A stretch of DNA of 24,450 bases. Source: Holosporales bacterium. GTDB taxonomy: Bacteria; Pseudomonadota; Alphaproteobacteria; Paracaedibacterales; UBA11393. Below the pieces are notes generated by a model. The model was given only the letters and a program-made list of their open reading frames with translations, was not told where the DNA came from and made no database searches. Numbering within the stretch: position 1 is the first letter of the stretch; each line of letters begins with the position of its first letter. The position numbers and the translations under genes are program-made. The DNA lies in assembly GCA_003542655.1 (NCBI GenBank), contig DPKF01000163.1:3538-27987 (forward strand), read 5' to 3'. This document shows, one piece after another, positions 6,044-13,905 of the stretch.

Positions 6044-8646
6044 AAAACGGTATTTTTGTGGCAAAAAAGCACACCCCGATGATGGAACAATATTTTGATC
6101 TAAAAGAAAAACATCAAGATTGCTTATTGTTTTACCGTATGGGCGATTTTTATGAATTGTTTTGCGATGATGCTATTAAGGCTGCCAGTATTTTAGACAT
6201 TACGCTAACAAAACGCGGAAAAGATGATGAAGGCGAAGGCATCCCTATGTGTGGCGTACCTGTTCATGCCTATGAAGCGTATTTAATAAAACTGATAGCA
6301 TCGGGTTTAAAAATTGCTGTTTGTGAACAAATGGAAAGCCCTGAGGATGCAAAAAAACGTGGTCATAAAGGTCCCTTAAAACGTGACGTTGTTCGCATCA
6401 TTACACCAGGTACAATTACAGAGGAAACACTTTTAAATAAACGACAAAACAATTTTATTGTTAGTTTATCCCTACCATTTAAAGATTCAATTACAGCAGC
6501 ATATATAGATATTTCAACACAAGAATTTTTTGTAGAGTCTCTGCCATTAAATAGCATGCAAAACATGATTGATCGCCTTAATCCAGCAGAGCTTTTGATC
6601 CCAGATGTATTGCTTGAAAATAGTATGCACCCTTTTTTATACCAACAGTATCGTGCCATTTTAAACCCTGTACCTAAAGCAAGATTTAACACAAAAACCA
6701 ATACGCAAAAATTATGCGAACAATACAATGTTAAACTACTGGATGCTTTTTGTTTATCAGAATCGGCTATTCAAGCATCAGGTATTTTACTAGATTATAT
6801 TGCAACGACACAAAAAAAAGCATTGGATTATTTTCCGCGTCCAACACTTGTTAATGCGGATCACTTTCTACTCTTAGATGCCTCCACACGACGCAGCCTA
6901 GAAATTATACGCACACAACAGGGGGCTACAAAGGGGTCATTACTATCGCACATGGATATGACCAAAACGGCAGCAGGGGGCAGATTATTATGTCAACGTC
7001 TTTTAAACCCACTACAAGATATTAAAATTTTGAATCAGCGCTATGATCAAATTGATTTCTTTTTGCATCATAATGATGTTATAACCCCCCTGGAAAATGC
7101 TTTAAAAAAGGTACCAGATTTAGAACGTTGTTTAGGACGTCTTAGTTTAGGGCGCGCTTTGCCGCGTGATTTAAGTTCGGTTAGAGAAGCTTTAAGGCAA
7201 AGTTATAATTTAATCGCTTTATTGAAAGATGCTAAACCTTTCCACACTCTGCCTAAAATTGACGCAAAGTTACCTGGGCTAAAAAACATATTAGAAGATG
7301 CGATGGAAGAAATCATCCCTGTCTATATTGAAGATGGTCATTTTATTAAAGCTGGTTACGCTGCAGAACTGGATAAAATTCGTTATACAGCGCAAAATGC
7401 CCAACAGCTTATGAAGGGGCTTGAGGAACAGTACGTTAAAGAAACCCAAATTCAAAATTTACGCATCCGCTATAATAAGCTTATTGGTTATTATATAGAA
7501 GTGACCCCAAGCCATTTATCAAAGGTGCCTGATTATTTTCAACAAAAACAAAAAATATCAACCGCAACCCGTTTTACGACTGATAAATTGCTTATTTTAG
7601 AATCTGAAATTACACAAGCAAGCCATAAAATTATTAAACTGGAAACCGATTTGTTTAATGATTTATGTGCAAAAATATTAGAAAGCTATTATGATCTTTT
7701 AGCGTTGTCACAAGAAATTTCTGTGGTTGATGTAGCCCTTGCACTTGCGACCCTTTCTAAAAAATATAAATATGTAAGGCCAGATCTTATAGATGATTCA
7801 TCAATTTTTGATATTCAAAAAGCACGCCATCCTGTTGTGGAGGCAATATTAAAAGATCCGTTTCATGCTAATGATTGTAGCCATAATCAGGATACATCTT
7901 TTTTATTATTAACCGGTCCCAACATGGCTGGAAAAAGTACGTACTTACGTCAAAATGCGTTAGTTGTTCTGATGGCACAAGTTGGTTGTTTTGTACCAGC
8001 AGAAAAAGCACGGTTTGGTATTGTTGATCGACTGTTTTCGCGCGTTGGTGCAAGCGATGATATTACACAAGGGCAATCAACCTTTATGGTTGAAATGATT
8101 GAAACAGCGACCATTTTGCAACAAGCAACACCAAAATCTTTTGTGATCCTTGATGAAATTGGTAGAGGTACTGCAACATACGATGGCGTTAGCATTGCAT
8201 GGGCTGTGAGTGAATATTTACATCTTAAAAAGTGCCGAACTATTTTTGCAACACATTATCATGAATTAAATGATTTAGAAAATCAGCTTAAAGGTCTTAC
8301 ATGTCTTACGATGAAAATTAAAGAATGGGAAGATAAAATCATTTTTTTACATGAAGTGGCACTTGGTGCAGCAAATCAATCTTTCGGCATTCATGTAGCG
8401 CAGCTTGCGGGTCTTCCAACACCCGTTTTGGCGCGTGCTGAAGAAATTTTACAACACTTCCAACAAGGAGAGACACAAAAGCCAACAATAACAGCAAAGC
8501 AAAAAACGGCCTTATTTCAAGCAGCCAATATTATATATAAACCCTCTGCTGTTGAACAACTGCTTAAAGAACAAAATTTAGATCGCCTATCTCCAAAACA
8601 AGCATTAGATTTACTATATGTAATGCATGATAAAATGGGAAAGTAG
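6034..8646 (+). CDS. mutS: DNA mismatch repair protein MutS
   Basis: MutS recognises mismatches and short loops and recruits MutL. The full-length layout is present in 870 residues. The mismatch-reading motif is FYE at residues 39-41 (FYRMGDFYELF). Connector, lever and clamp domains follow. The ABC-type ATPase has Walker A GPNMAGKST at 628-636, STFMVEM, Walker B VILDEIGRGT with D707 and E708, and the histidine switch ATHYHEL. The C-terminus ends in a dimerising helix (SPKQALDLLYVMHDK). I chose the TTG at 6034 because AAGGA lies 7 nt before it and the E. coli-like HTPMM lead needs upstream residues; a GTG at 6058 is the alternative. It may head the mutS-hemJ-rho-plsY-fabG row. Confidence 0.97.
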   Translation: MYLKNGIFVAKKHTPMMEQYFDLKEKHQDCLLFYRMGDFYELFCDDAIKAASILDITLTKRGKDDEGEGIPMCGVPVHAYEAYLIKLIASGLKIAVCEQMESPEDAKKRGHKGPLKRDVVRIITPGTITEETLLNKRQNNFIVSLSLPFKDSITAAYIDISTQEFFVESLPLNSMQNMIDRLNPAELLIPDVLLENSMHPFLYQQYRAILNPVPKARFNTKTNTQKLCEQYNVKLLDAFCLSESAIQASGILLDYIATTQKKALDYFPRPTLVNADHFLLLDASTRRSLEIIRTQQGATKGSLLSHMDMTKTAAGGRLLCQRLLNPLQDIKILNQRYDQIDFFLHHNDVITPLENALKKVPDLERCLGRLSLGRALPRDLSSVREALRQSYNLIALLKDAKPFHTLPKIDAKLPGLKNILEDAMEEIIPVYIEDGHFIKAGYAAELDKIRYTAQNAQQLMKGLEEQYVKETQIQNLRIRYNKLIGYYIEVTPSHLSKVPDYFQQKQKISTATRFTTDKLLILESEITQASHKIIKLETDLFNDLCAKILESYYDLLALSQEISVVDVALALATLSKKYKYVRPDLIDDSSIFDIQKARHPVVEAILKDPFHANDCSHNQDTSFLLLTGPNMAGKSTYLRQNALVVLMAQVGCFVPAEKARFGIVDRLFSRVGASDDITQGQSTFMVEMIETATILQQATPKSFVILDEIGRGTATYDGVSIAWAVSEYLHLKKCRTIFATHYHELNDLENQLKGLTCLTMKIKEWEDKIIFLHEVALGAANQSFGIHVAQLAGLPTPVLARAEEILQHFQQGETQKPTITAKQKTALFQAANIIYKPSAVEQLLKEQNLDRLSPKQALDLLYVMHDKMGK

Positions 8647-8680
8647 CATGCTTTCATACACACACAACAGGACATAAAAA

Positions 8681-9112
8681 ATGCCAGATCTATTTTTTAT
8701 CATGAAAATTATTCATATTGTCAGTCTTATTTCATGGATGGCCGGCTTATTTTATTTACCGCGCCTGCTTGTTTATCATGCAGAAAATAAAGATATACCA
8801 AAATTGCCAAGTGTCTTTAAAACGATGCAACGAAAATTATATATGTTTATTATGCAGCCAGCACAAGCATTAACTTATATAAGCGGTCTGTATTTAGCCT
8901 ATGATGGCATGTTTTTAAAAGATGGATGGATGCACGCAAAAATTTTATTTGTTTTTTTTCTATCTACCTATCATTTTTACTTGAACTATATAAGAAAATG
9001 TTTTAATAATGATATTATAAGGTATAGTGGTTTGCGTTTAAGGATCATTAACGAAATCCCAACTGCTTTACTTATTATTATTGTCACGCTCGTGATATTA
9101 AAGCCTTTTTGA
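8681..9112 (+). CDS. hemJ: HemJ, protoporphyrinogen IX oxidase
   Basis: HemJ is the membrane protoporphyrinogen oxidase of many alphaproteobacteria that lack HemG and HemY, and carries out the penultimate step of haem synthesis. The 143-residue protein has four hydrophobic helices. It shows the family motifs: the first helix IIHIVSLISWMAGLFYLPRL with its essential histidine, QRKLYMFIMQPA, and WMHAKILFVFFLSTYH with the second conserved histidine and lysine. The C-terminus has RIINEIPTALLIIIV. The gene starts 34 bp after mutS and 30 bp before rho; hemJ next to rho is a recurrent alphaproteobacterial arrangement. Confidence 0.88.
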   Translation: MPDLFFIMKIIHIVSLISWMAGLFYLPRLLVYHAENKDIPKLPSVFKTMQRKLYMFIMQPAQALTYISGLYLAYDGMFLKDGWMHAKILFVFFLSTYHFYLNYIRKCFNNDIIRYSGLRLRIINEIPTALLIIIVTLVILKPF

Positions 9113-9142
9113 AAAATTAACCCCCCTGAAAAAAATGAATGT

Positions 9143-10411
9143 ATGCAATTACAAGAATTAAAAAGTAAAAAACCTGCTGAACTATTTGCTTTGGCTGAAG
9201 AGCATGATGTTGAAGATGGTGCAAACCTTCGTAAACAAGATTTAATAACGGAAATTTTAAAAAAGCTTGCCGAGAAACAAATTACAATTTTTGGCGGCGG
9301 GGTTATTGAAATTTTGCAAGACGGGTTTGGATTTTTACGGTCGCCAGAATCAAACTATTTAGCGTCTCCAGATGATATTTATATATCACCCTTACAAGTA
9401 AAAAGATTGGGACTTCGTACCGGTGATACAATAAATGGGCAAATTCGTGCACCAAAAGAAACTGAACGTTATTTTTCAATGTCAAAAATTGAAACAATTA
9501 ATTTTGAAAAAATTGAAGATATTCGCCACCGTGTCCACTTTGATAACTTAACACCTTTATATCCTGAAGAGCGTATCAAGTTAGAAATTGAAGATTTAAC
9601 ACCGGGATCGAAAAAAGACAATTCACAACGTGTTATTGATCTTGTGGCACCACTTGGAAAAGGACAACGTGCGCTAATCGTTGCACCACCAAGAACCGGT
9701 AAAACTGTTCTTTTGCAAAATATTGCACACGCTATTGCAGCCAATCATCCTGAAATAATTTTGATCGTTTTGTTGATTGACGAAAGACCGGAAGAAGTAA
9801 CTGACATGTCACGTTCTGTTAAAGGTGAAGTGGTAAGTTCTACTTTTGATGAACCGGCATCACGCCATGTGCAGGTTGCTGAAATGGTCATTGAAAAAGC
9901 AAAACGTCTTGTTGAGCAAAAACGTGATGTTGTGATCTTATTAGATTCTATAACACGTTTAGCGCGTGCTTATAACACCGTTATTCCATCATCTGGAAAA
10001 GTATTAACAGGTGGTGTTGATGCAAATGCATTACAAAGGCCAAAACGCTTTTTTGGTGCAGCACGTAACATTGAAGAGGGTGGGTCTTTAACGATTATTG
10101 CAACTTCTTTGATTGATACCGGCTCCCGTATGGATGAAGTTATTTTCGAAGAATTTAAAGGTACAGGAAACTCTGAAATTGTTCTTGATCGTAAAGCTGC
10201 TGATAAGCGTATTTTCCCAGCCGTTGACATTAACAAATCAGGCACAAGAAAAGAAGAACTACTGATCACTGAAAAAGGCGTATTAACCAAAATGTGGGTA
10301 CTGCGTCGTATTTTGAACCCAATGGGCACAATTGAAGCCATGGAATTTTTAAGCGATAAATTAAAGTATAGCAAAAATAATGCTGATTTCTTTGAAAGTA
10401 TGAATAATTAA
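9143..10411 (+). CDS. rho: Transcription termination factor Rho
   Basis: Rho is the hexameric RNA helicase that ends transcription at unstructured C-rich sites. All domains are present in 422 residues. The N-terminal helix bundle holds LQELKSKKPAELFALAEEH. The RNA-binding cold-shock-like fold includes GFGFLRSPESNYLASPDDIY. The ATPase has Walker A APPRTGKT, the LIDERPEEVTDM segment, Walker B DVVILLDSITRLARAYN, and the R-loop region KVLTGGVDANAL. The C-terminus KADKRIFPAVDINKSGTR-like stretch is typical. The start matches the family, but no clear Shine-Dalgarno precedes it, only a run of six C and an A-rich stretch. Confidence 0.97.
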   Translation: MQLQELKSKKPAELFALAEEHDVEDGANLRKQDLITEILKKLAEKQITIFGGGVIEILQDGFGFLRSPESNYLASPDDIYISPLQVKRLGLRTGDTINGQIRAPKETERYFSMSKIETINFEKIEDIRHRVHFDNLTPLYPEERIKLEIEDLTPGSKKDNSQRVIDLVAPLGKGQRALIVAPPRTGKTVLLQNIAHAIAANHPEIILIVLLIDERPEEVTDMSRSVKGEVVSSTFDEPASRHVQVAEMVIEKAKRLVEQKRDVVILLDSITRLARAYNTVIPSSGKVLTGGVDANALQRPKRFFGAARNIEEGGSLTIIATSLIDTGSRMDEVIFEEFKGTGNSEIVLDRKAADKRIFPAVDINKSGTRKEELLITEKGVLTKMWVLRRILNPMGTIEAMEFLSDKLKYSKNNADFFESMNN

Positions 10412-10434
10412 TTATTAAGGCAGATTAATCGTTT

Positions 10435-11019
10435 ATGTCCATTGTCCAAATATTTAGCTATCTGCTTGTTACTTATTTAATTGCCGCTATTCCCTTTGGG
10501 CTTGTTTTTGCAAAATTTTTGAAAAAAGATGACTTGCGCAAAGCAGGTTCACAGAATATTGGCGCCACAAATGCATTACGCACTGGTGGCAAAATTCTTG
10601 GTGGCTTGACGCTTTTAGCGGATCTATCAAAAGGGTTTTTCTTCGTCTTTTTTGCCCCAAAATATATAATGCCCGAAATTGTGGCCATTGTAGCCGTTAT
10701 CGGGCATATATTCTCTTTATGGATTGGCTTTAAGGGTGGCAAGGGAGTCGCCACAGCACTTGGCGCACTTCTTGGGGTGTACCCAATCGCAGCTTTGTGC
10801 AGTTTGATTGTATGGGCGATCTCGATCAAATTGACAAAGATATCTTCACTTTCTGCTTTGTTAGCGTTTTTAACGCTTCCCTTATTTGGGTATATATTTT
10901 ACAGTCATTTTACCTTTTTCTTGGTTATGTCTGTTGTTATTTTCTTAACGCATATTCCCAATATTAAACGCCTTATTCAAGGTCAAGAAACAACCATTTC
11001 AAACACGGAACCATCATGA
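10435..11019 (+). CDS. plsY: PlsY, acyl-phosphate glycerol-3-phosphate acyltransferase
   Basis: PlsY transfers an acyl chain from acyl-phosphate to glycerol-3-phosphate, the first step of phospholipid synthesis, in the inner membrane. The 194-residue protein has about five helices and the three family motifs: DLRKAGSQNIGATNALRT (glycerol-phosphate site), GGLTLLADLSKG, and GHIFSLWIGFKGGKGVAT. It starts 23 bp after rho and overlaps the fabG start by 4 bp (ATGA), so it is translated together with fabG. The pairing with a fatty-acid gene fits its function. Confidence 0.93.
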   Translation: MSIVQIFSYLLVTYLIAAIPFGLVFAKFLKKDDLRKAGSQNIGATNALRTGGKILGGLTLLADLSKGFFFVFFAPKYIMPEIVAIVAVIGHIFSLWIGFKGGKGVATALGALLGVYPIAALCSLIVWAISIKLTKISSLSALLAFLTLPLFGYIFYSHFTFFLVMSVVIFLTHIPNIKRLIQGQETTISNTEPS

Positions 11020-11768
11020 TTAATTTAGCAAATAAAACAGCGCTTATCACAGGTGCATCTGGTGGTATTGGCCAATCCATTGCCCTTAAGATGGCAACTC
11101 TTGGTGCGCGTGTTATTATATCCGGCACACGTGAGCAGGTTCTTCATGATCTGAAAACTAAAATTCAAGAACAAACCCCGGGTGCTGAGGTTGCAGTGCT
11201 CACATGCAATCTATCTGATGCAGAATCTGTTAATACACTGTTTGATAAGGCTGAAGAATGCTTTGGTTCTATTCAAATTCTTGTCAACAATGCCGGCATC
11301 ACACACGACACGCTTCTTATGCGCATGAAAGACGAAGCATGGGATGACGTTATAAACATCAACTTAACATCTTGCTTTCGCCTATGTCGCGCTGCAATTA
11401 AAAAAATGATGCGTGCACGTTATGGCCGTATTATTAATATATCCTCAGTTGTTGGTGCAACAGGGAATGTGGGGCAAACAAATTATTGTGCATCAAAAGC
11501 AGGTATGATTGGTTTTTCTAAAGCGCTAGCGTTGGAAGTTGCAACGCGCGGCATTACCGTAAATAATGTAGCCCCTGGATTTATTGAAACAGACATGACC
11601 TGCGGCCTGCCAGATACTGTGAAGGAAAAAATAGTAGCTTCTATTCCACAAAATAGAATGGGCACAGCTGATGATATAGCTGATTCTGTTGTTTTTTTAG
11701 CATCTGATAATGCAAGCTATATAACAGGGCAGACTTTGCATGTTAATGGCGGCATGGCTATGATTTAA
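11016..11768 (+). CDS. fabG: FabG, 3-oxoacyl-ACP reductase
   Basis: FabG is the NADPH-dependent reductase of the fatty acid elongation cycle. It is a short-chain dehydrogenase of 250 residues, with the cofactor motif TGASGGIG at 12-19, NNAG at 91-94, and the catalytic tetrad N116, S144, Y157 and K161 (NYCASK). The C-terminus reads VAPGFIETDMT and SYITGQTLHVNGGMAMI, as in bona fide FabG. It overlaps plsY by 4 bp and is the last gene of the plus-strand row; era converges on it 54 bp later. No obvious intrinsic terminator was seen in that gap. Confidence 0.95.
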   Translation: MINLANKTALITGASGGIGQSIALKMATLGARVIISGTREQVLHDLKTKIQEQTPGAEVAVLTCNLSDAESVNTLFDKAEECFGSIQILVNNAGITHDTLLMRMKDEAWDDVININLTSCFRLCRAAIKKMMRARYGRIINISSVVGATGNVGQTNYCASKAGMIGFSKALALEVATRGITVNNVAPGFIETDMTCGLPDTVKEKIVASIPQNRMGTADDIADSVVFLASDNASYITGQTLHVNGGMAMI

Positions 11769-11822
11769 ACTGGCATTTATTCCTGGGCGGCATTGAACTT
11801 TGAATTTTACGTGGTTTGTTGC

Positions 11823-12704
11823 CTACTCTAGCCCAAGGTCTTTGCGTACGGATGATTTTTCCATCCAATCATTTTGTACTTTGACAAACAGTTTTAGGTG
11901 CACGCGCTGGTTCATTTCTGTTTCTAGAATTTTTCGTGTTTTTTCGCCGATAGCTTTAATTTTACTGCCCTTAGCGCCTAGGATAATTCCCTTTTGTGAT
12001 GACCTGGCCACCACAATAGCTTGAGAAATTTTAACACTGCCATCTTCAAAATATTCAAAAGATTCAGGCACAACATAGGTTTCATAAGGCAGCTCTTCAT
12101 GAAGCTGTAGGTATAGCTGTTCACGTGTAATTTCTGCAGCCCATAAATTTTCAGGCTGATTACTTAAAATATCTTCAGGGTAATGCCATTCGCTGTAGGG
12201 CATTTTAGCTGCAAGGTTTTGCTTTAAATCATCAGTTCCTTGACCGTTTAAGGCAGAAATACAAAAGGTTTTTTCAACAAGAGTGTATTTTGAAAATTGA
12301 TCAATAATCGACTTTAGCTTTTCTTCGCTTAGCATATCTATTTTATTGAGCACAAGAAATAACGGACTGTTCGTTTTGAGCTCATCTAAAATTTCAAAGC
12401 TTGAAATCATATTATGATAGCTAGCATCCACTAAAAGTACTAACGCGTCAACGTCTTTAACCGTATTCCAAGCTGATTTAACAAGTGACTTTTCTAAAGT
12501 TTTTTTAGGCTTAAAAATGCCAGGTGTGTCTAATAAAATAAGCTGCGTATCTTCATGTATGGCAATACCTAAAGTACGGACACGTGTTGTTTGAACCTTG
12601 TGCGATACAATGGAAACTTTCCCCCCAACAAATAAATTTGTAAGGGTTGATTTGCCGGCATTAGGTTGACCAATGATTGCAACTGTACCGCATTTTTTAT
12701 TCAT
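11823..12704 (-). CDS. era: GTPase Era
   Basis: Era is a GTPase that binds the 3' end of 16S rRNA and helps assemble the small ribosomal subunit. The 293 residues carry G1 GQPNAGKST at 12-20, G3 DTPG at 59-62, G4 NKID at 120-123 and a G5-like ISALNG near 149. A C-terminal KH domain has GIILGAKGSKIKAIG at about 239-253. The closing WMEKSSVRKDLGLE is typical. It lies 10 bp downstream of carD and is probably co-transcribed. The combination of a ribosome-assembly GTPase with a CarD regulator, a protein family that acts on rRNA promoters, makes functional sense. Confidence 0.96.
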   Translation of the reverse strand: MNKKCGTVAIIGQPNAGKSTLTNLFVGGKVSIVSHKVQTTRVRTLGIAIHEDTQLILLDTPGIFKPKKTLEKSLVKSAWNTVKDVDALVLLVDASYHNMISSFEILDELKTNSPLFLVLNKIDMLSEEKLKSIIDQFSKYTLVEKTFCISALNGQGTDDLKQNLAAKMPYSEWHYPEDILSNQPENLWAAEITREQLYLQLHEELPYETYVVPESFEYFEDGSVKISQAIVVARSSQKGIILGAKGSKIKAIGEKTRKILETEMNQRVHLKLFVKVQNDWMEKSSVRKDLGLE

Positions 12705-12714
12705 ATAAAAACAA

Positions 12715-13209
12715 TCATGCTGCTGACATTATTTCTTCAATTTGCTTCGTTGCGGCATCTTCATCTATTTTTTCAACAATACACATTTCACGCGTGAAAC
12801 GTTCTAATGCCGCCTGATAAATTTGCCGTTCACTATATGATTGATCAGAGTCACTTTGTGAGCGAAATAGTTCGCGTAGCACTTCCGCTAAAGATATAGG
12901 ATCACCCGAATTGATTTTTGTTTCATATTCTTGGGCGCGACGGCTCCACATTGTGCGGCGTGCGCGGGTCTTTGTTTTTAATGTTTCTAGTGCGCTATCC
13001 ATGCTTTTTTTAGAGGATATGGCACGTAACCCTGCAGCATAGGCTTTAGACTTTGGTAAGCGCAATACCATGCGATCTTTTTCAAAGCTAATAACAAGAA
13101 GTTCTATTTCCATACCCGATATACTATGTTGTTCAGCGCCCACTAGCTTACCAACGCCGTGCGCAGGATAAACAACGTAGTCGCCTTGTTTTATTGTTTG
13201 CTTTATCAT
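12715..13209 (-). CDS. carD: CarD/CdnL-family RNA polymerase-binding regulator
   Basis: CarD/CdnL proteins bind the RNA polymerase beta subunit and stabilise open complexes, notably at rRNA promoters. The 164-residue protein starts with the Tudor-like RNA polymerase-interaction domain (GDYVVYPAHGVGKLVGAEQH and then ELLVISFEKDRMVLRLPKSKA). An all-helical DNA-contacting domain follows, with ARRTMWSRRAQEYETKINSGD, where the tryptophan that contacts the promoter minor groove is kept, and LAEVLRELFRSQ. The length matches alphaproteobacterial members. It sits between fdxA and era on minus. Confidence 0.93.
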   Translation of the reverse strand: MIKQTIKQGDYVVYPAHGVGKLVGAEQHSISGMEIELLVISFEKDRMVLRLPKSKAYAAGLRAISSKKSMDSALETLKTKTRARRTMWSRRAQEYETKINSGDPISLAEVLRELFRSQSDSDQSYSERQIYQAALERFTREMCIVEKIDEDAATKQIEEIMSAA

Positions 13210-13268
13210 CGTTTGAAAAACCTTTCATTGTTATCAGTATAACTGATATAAGTATTAATTTTTAATTT

Positions 13269-13610
13269 TCAAGTATTGTCGGATTTAAAATTTGGACTAA
13301 AATAATTTTCAAGTTTGTTTGGAACGGTTAACCACTGATCAGCATCTTTTGGTGGATCTTTTTTTTGTGTAATAACAGGCCATAATTTTGCATATTTTTG
13401 ATTTAACTCCACCCACGACTCCATTTTAGGTTCGGTGTCTGCGCTAATTGCTTTTGCGGGGCACTCCCCAACACAAACACCACAATCGATGCAAATTTCT
13501 GGATTAATAACAAGCATATTGTCACCTTCATGGAAACAGTCCACAGGGCATACTTCCACGCAATCGGTATATTTGCACTTAATACAAGCGTCAGTTACAA
13601 CAAAAGTCAT
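13269..13610 (-). CDS. fdxA: FdxA, seven-iron [3Fe-4S][4Fe-4S] ferredoxin
   Basis: A small cytoplasmic electron carrier of 113 residues. Cysteines 9, 17 and 50 are placed for the [3Fe-4S] cluster, and 21, 40, 43 and 46 for the [4Fe-4S] cluster (CIKCKYTDCVEVCP and CIDCGVCVGECP). The C-terminal extension of about 55 residues, rich in W, K and P, is usual for alphaproteobacterial FdxA. The frame extends upstream to an ATG at 13637, but family starts begin MT(Y/F)VVT. A good -10 box also overlaps 13637-13642, so transcription would begin downstream of that ATG. I therefore place the start at 13610. The gene precedes carD by about 60 bp. Confidence 0.93.
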   Translation of the reverse strand: MTFVVTDACIKCKYTDCVEVCPVDCFHEGDNMLVINPEICIDCGVCVGECPAKAISADTEPKMESWVELNQKYAKLWPVITQKKDPPKDADQWLTVPNKLENYFSPNFKSDNT

Positions 13611-13636
13611 ACATATACTATTTAACCTTTTGAACA

Positions 13637-13665
13637 TTTATAGCATAAAAAAATACTTTTTACAA
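13637..13665 (-). promoter_or_regulatory. Predicted sigma70-type promoter of fdxA
   Basis: On minus, -35 TTGTAA (13665-13660), a 17-bp spacer and -10 TATAAA (13642-13637). The transcript would begin near 13630, about 20 nt ahead of the ATG at 13610. A hairpin-like dyad ACTTGA-TATAC-TCAAGT lies further upstream, near 13686-13702. Confidence 0.45.
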
Positions 13666-13834
13666 TTTCTAATCCGGAATTGAGGACTTGATATACTCAA
13701 GTGTCCGAAAGGGTTCATTGCTTACCAATATTCAGGGTGCGGTTTCATGCATGATAGCTGTTGATGCCTATTTTCTATATATCTTCACTAATTATGTAAA
13801 ATATCTGTTCCATACATTTTAAAACGATAAACTC

Positions 13835-13863
13835 TTGGTACCATTGTGATTATAGGGTACTAT
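13835..13863 (+). promoter_or_regulatory. Predicted promoter of the LplT-Aas fusion gene
   Basis: -35 TTGGTA (13835-13840), 17-bp spacer, -10 TACTAT (13858-13863), about 43 bp ahead of the ATG at 13906. The rest of the 220-bp gap between fdxA and this gene shows no other clear element. Confidence 0.4.
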
Positions 13864-13905
13864 GAGCATACAGTTTTTGTAATCTTAATGGATTGATTTT
13901 AAAAT

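Noticed and set aside
6363..6728. Minus-strand frame of 121 codons within mutS
   Set aside because: Antisense to conserved MutS sequence, with no ribosome site or domain.
9970..10374. Minus-strand frame of 134 codons within rho
   Set aside because: Antisense to the highly conserved Rho ATPase; a coding-strand shadow.
11769..11822. Search for a terminator between the convergent fabG and era
   Set aside because: No stem of at least six pairs with a T-run was found on either strand.
11800..12024. Plus-strand frame of 74 codons at the fabG-era junction
   Set aside because: It lies antisense to the conserved KH-domain end of era and shows no family pattern.
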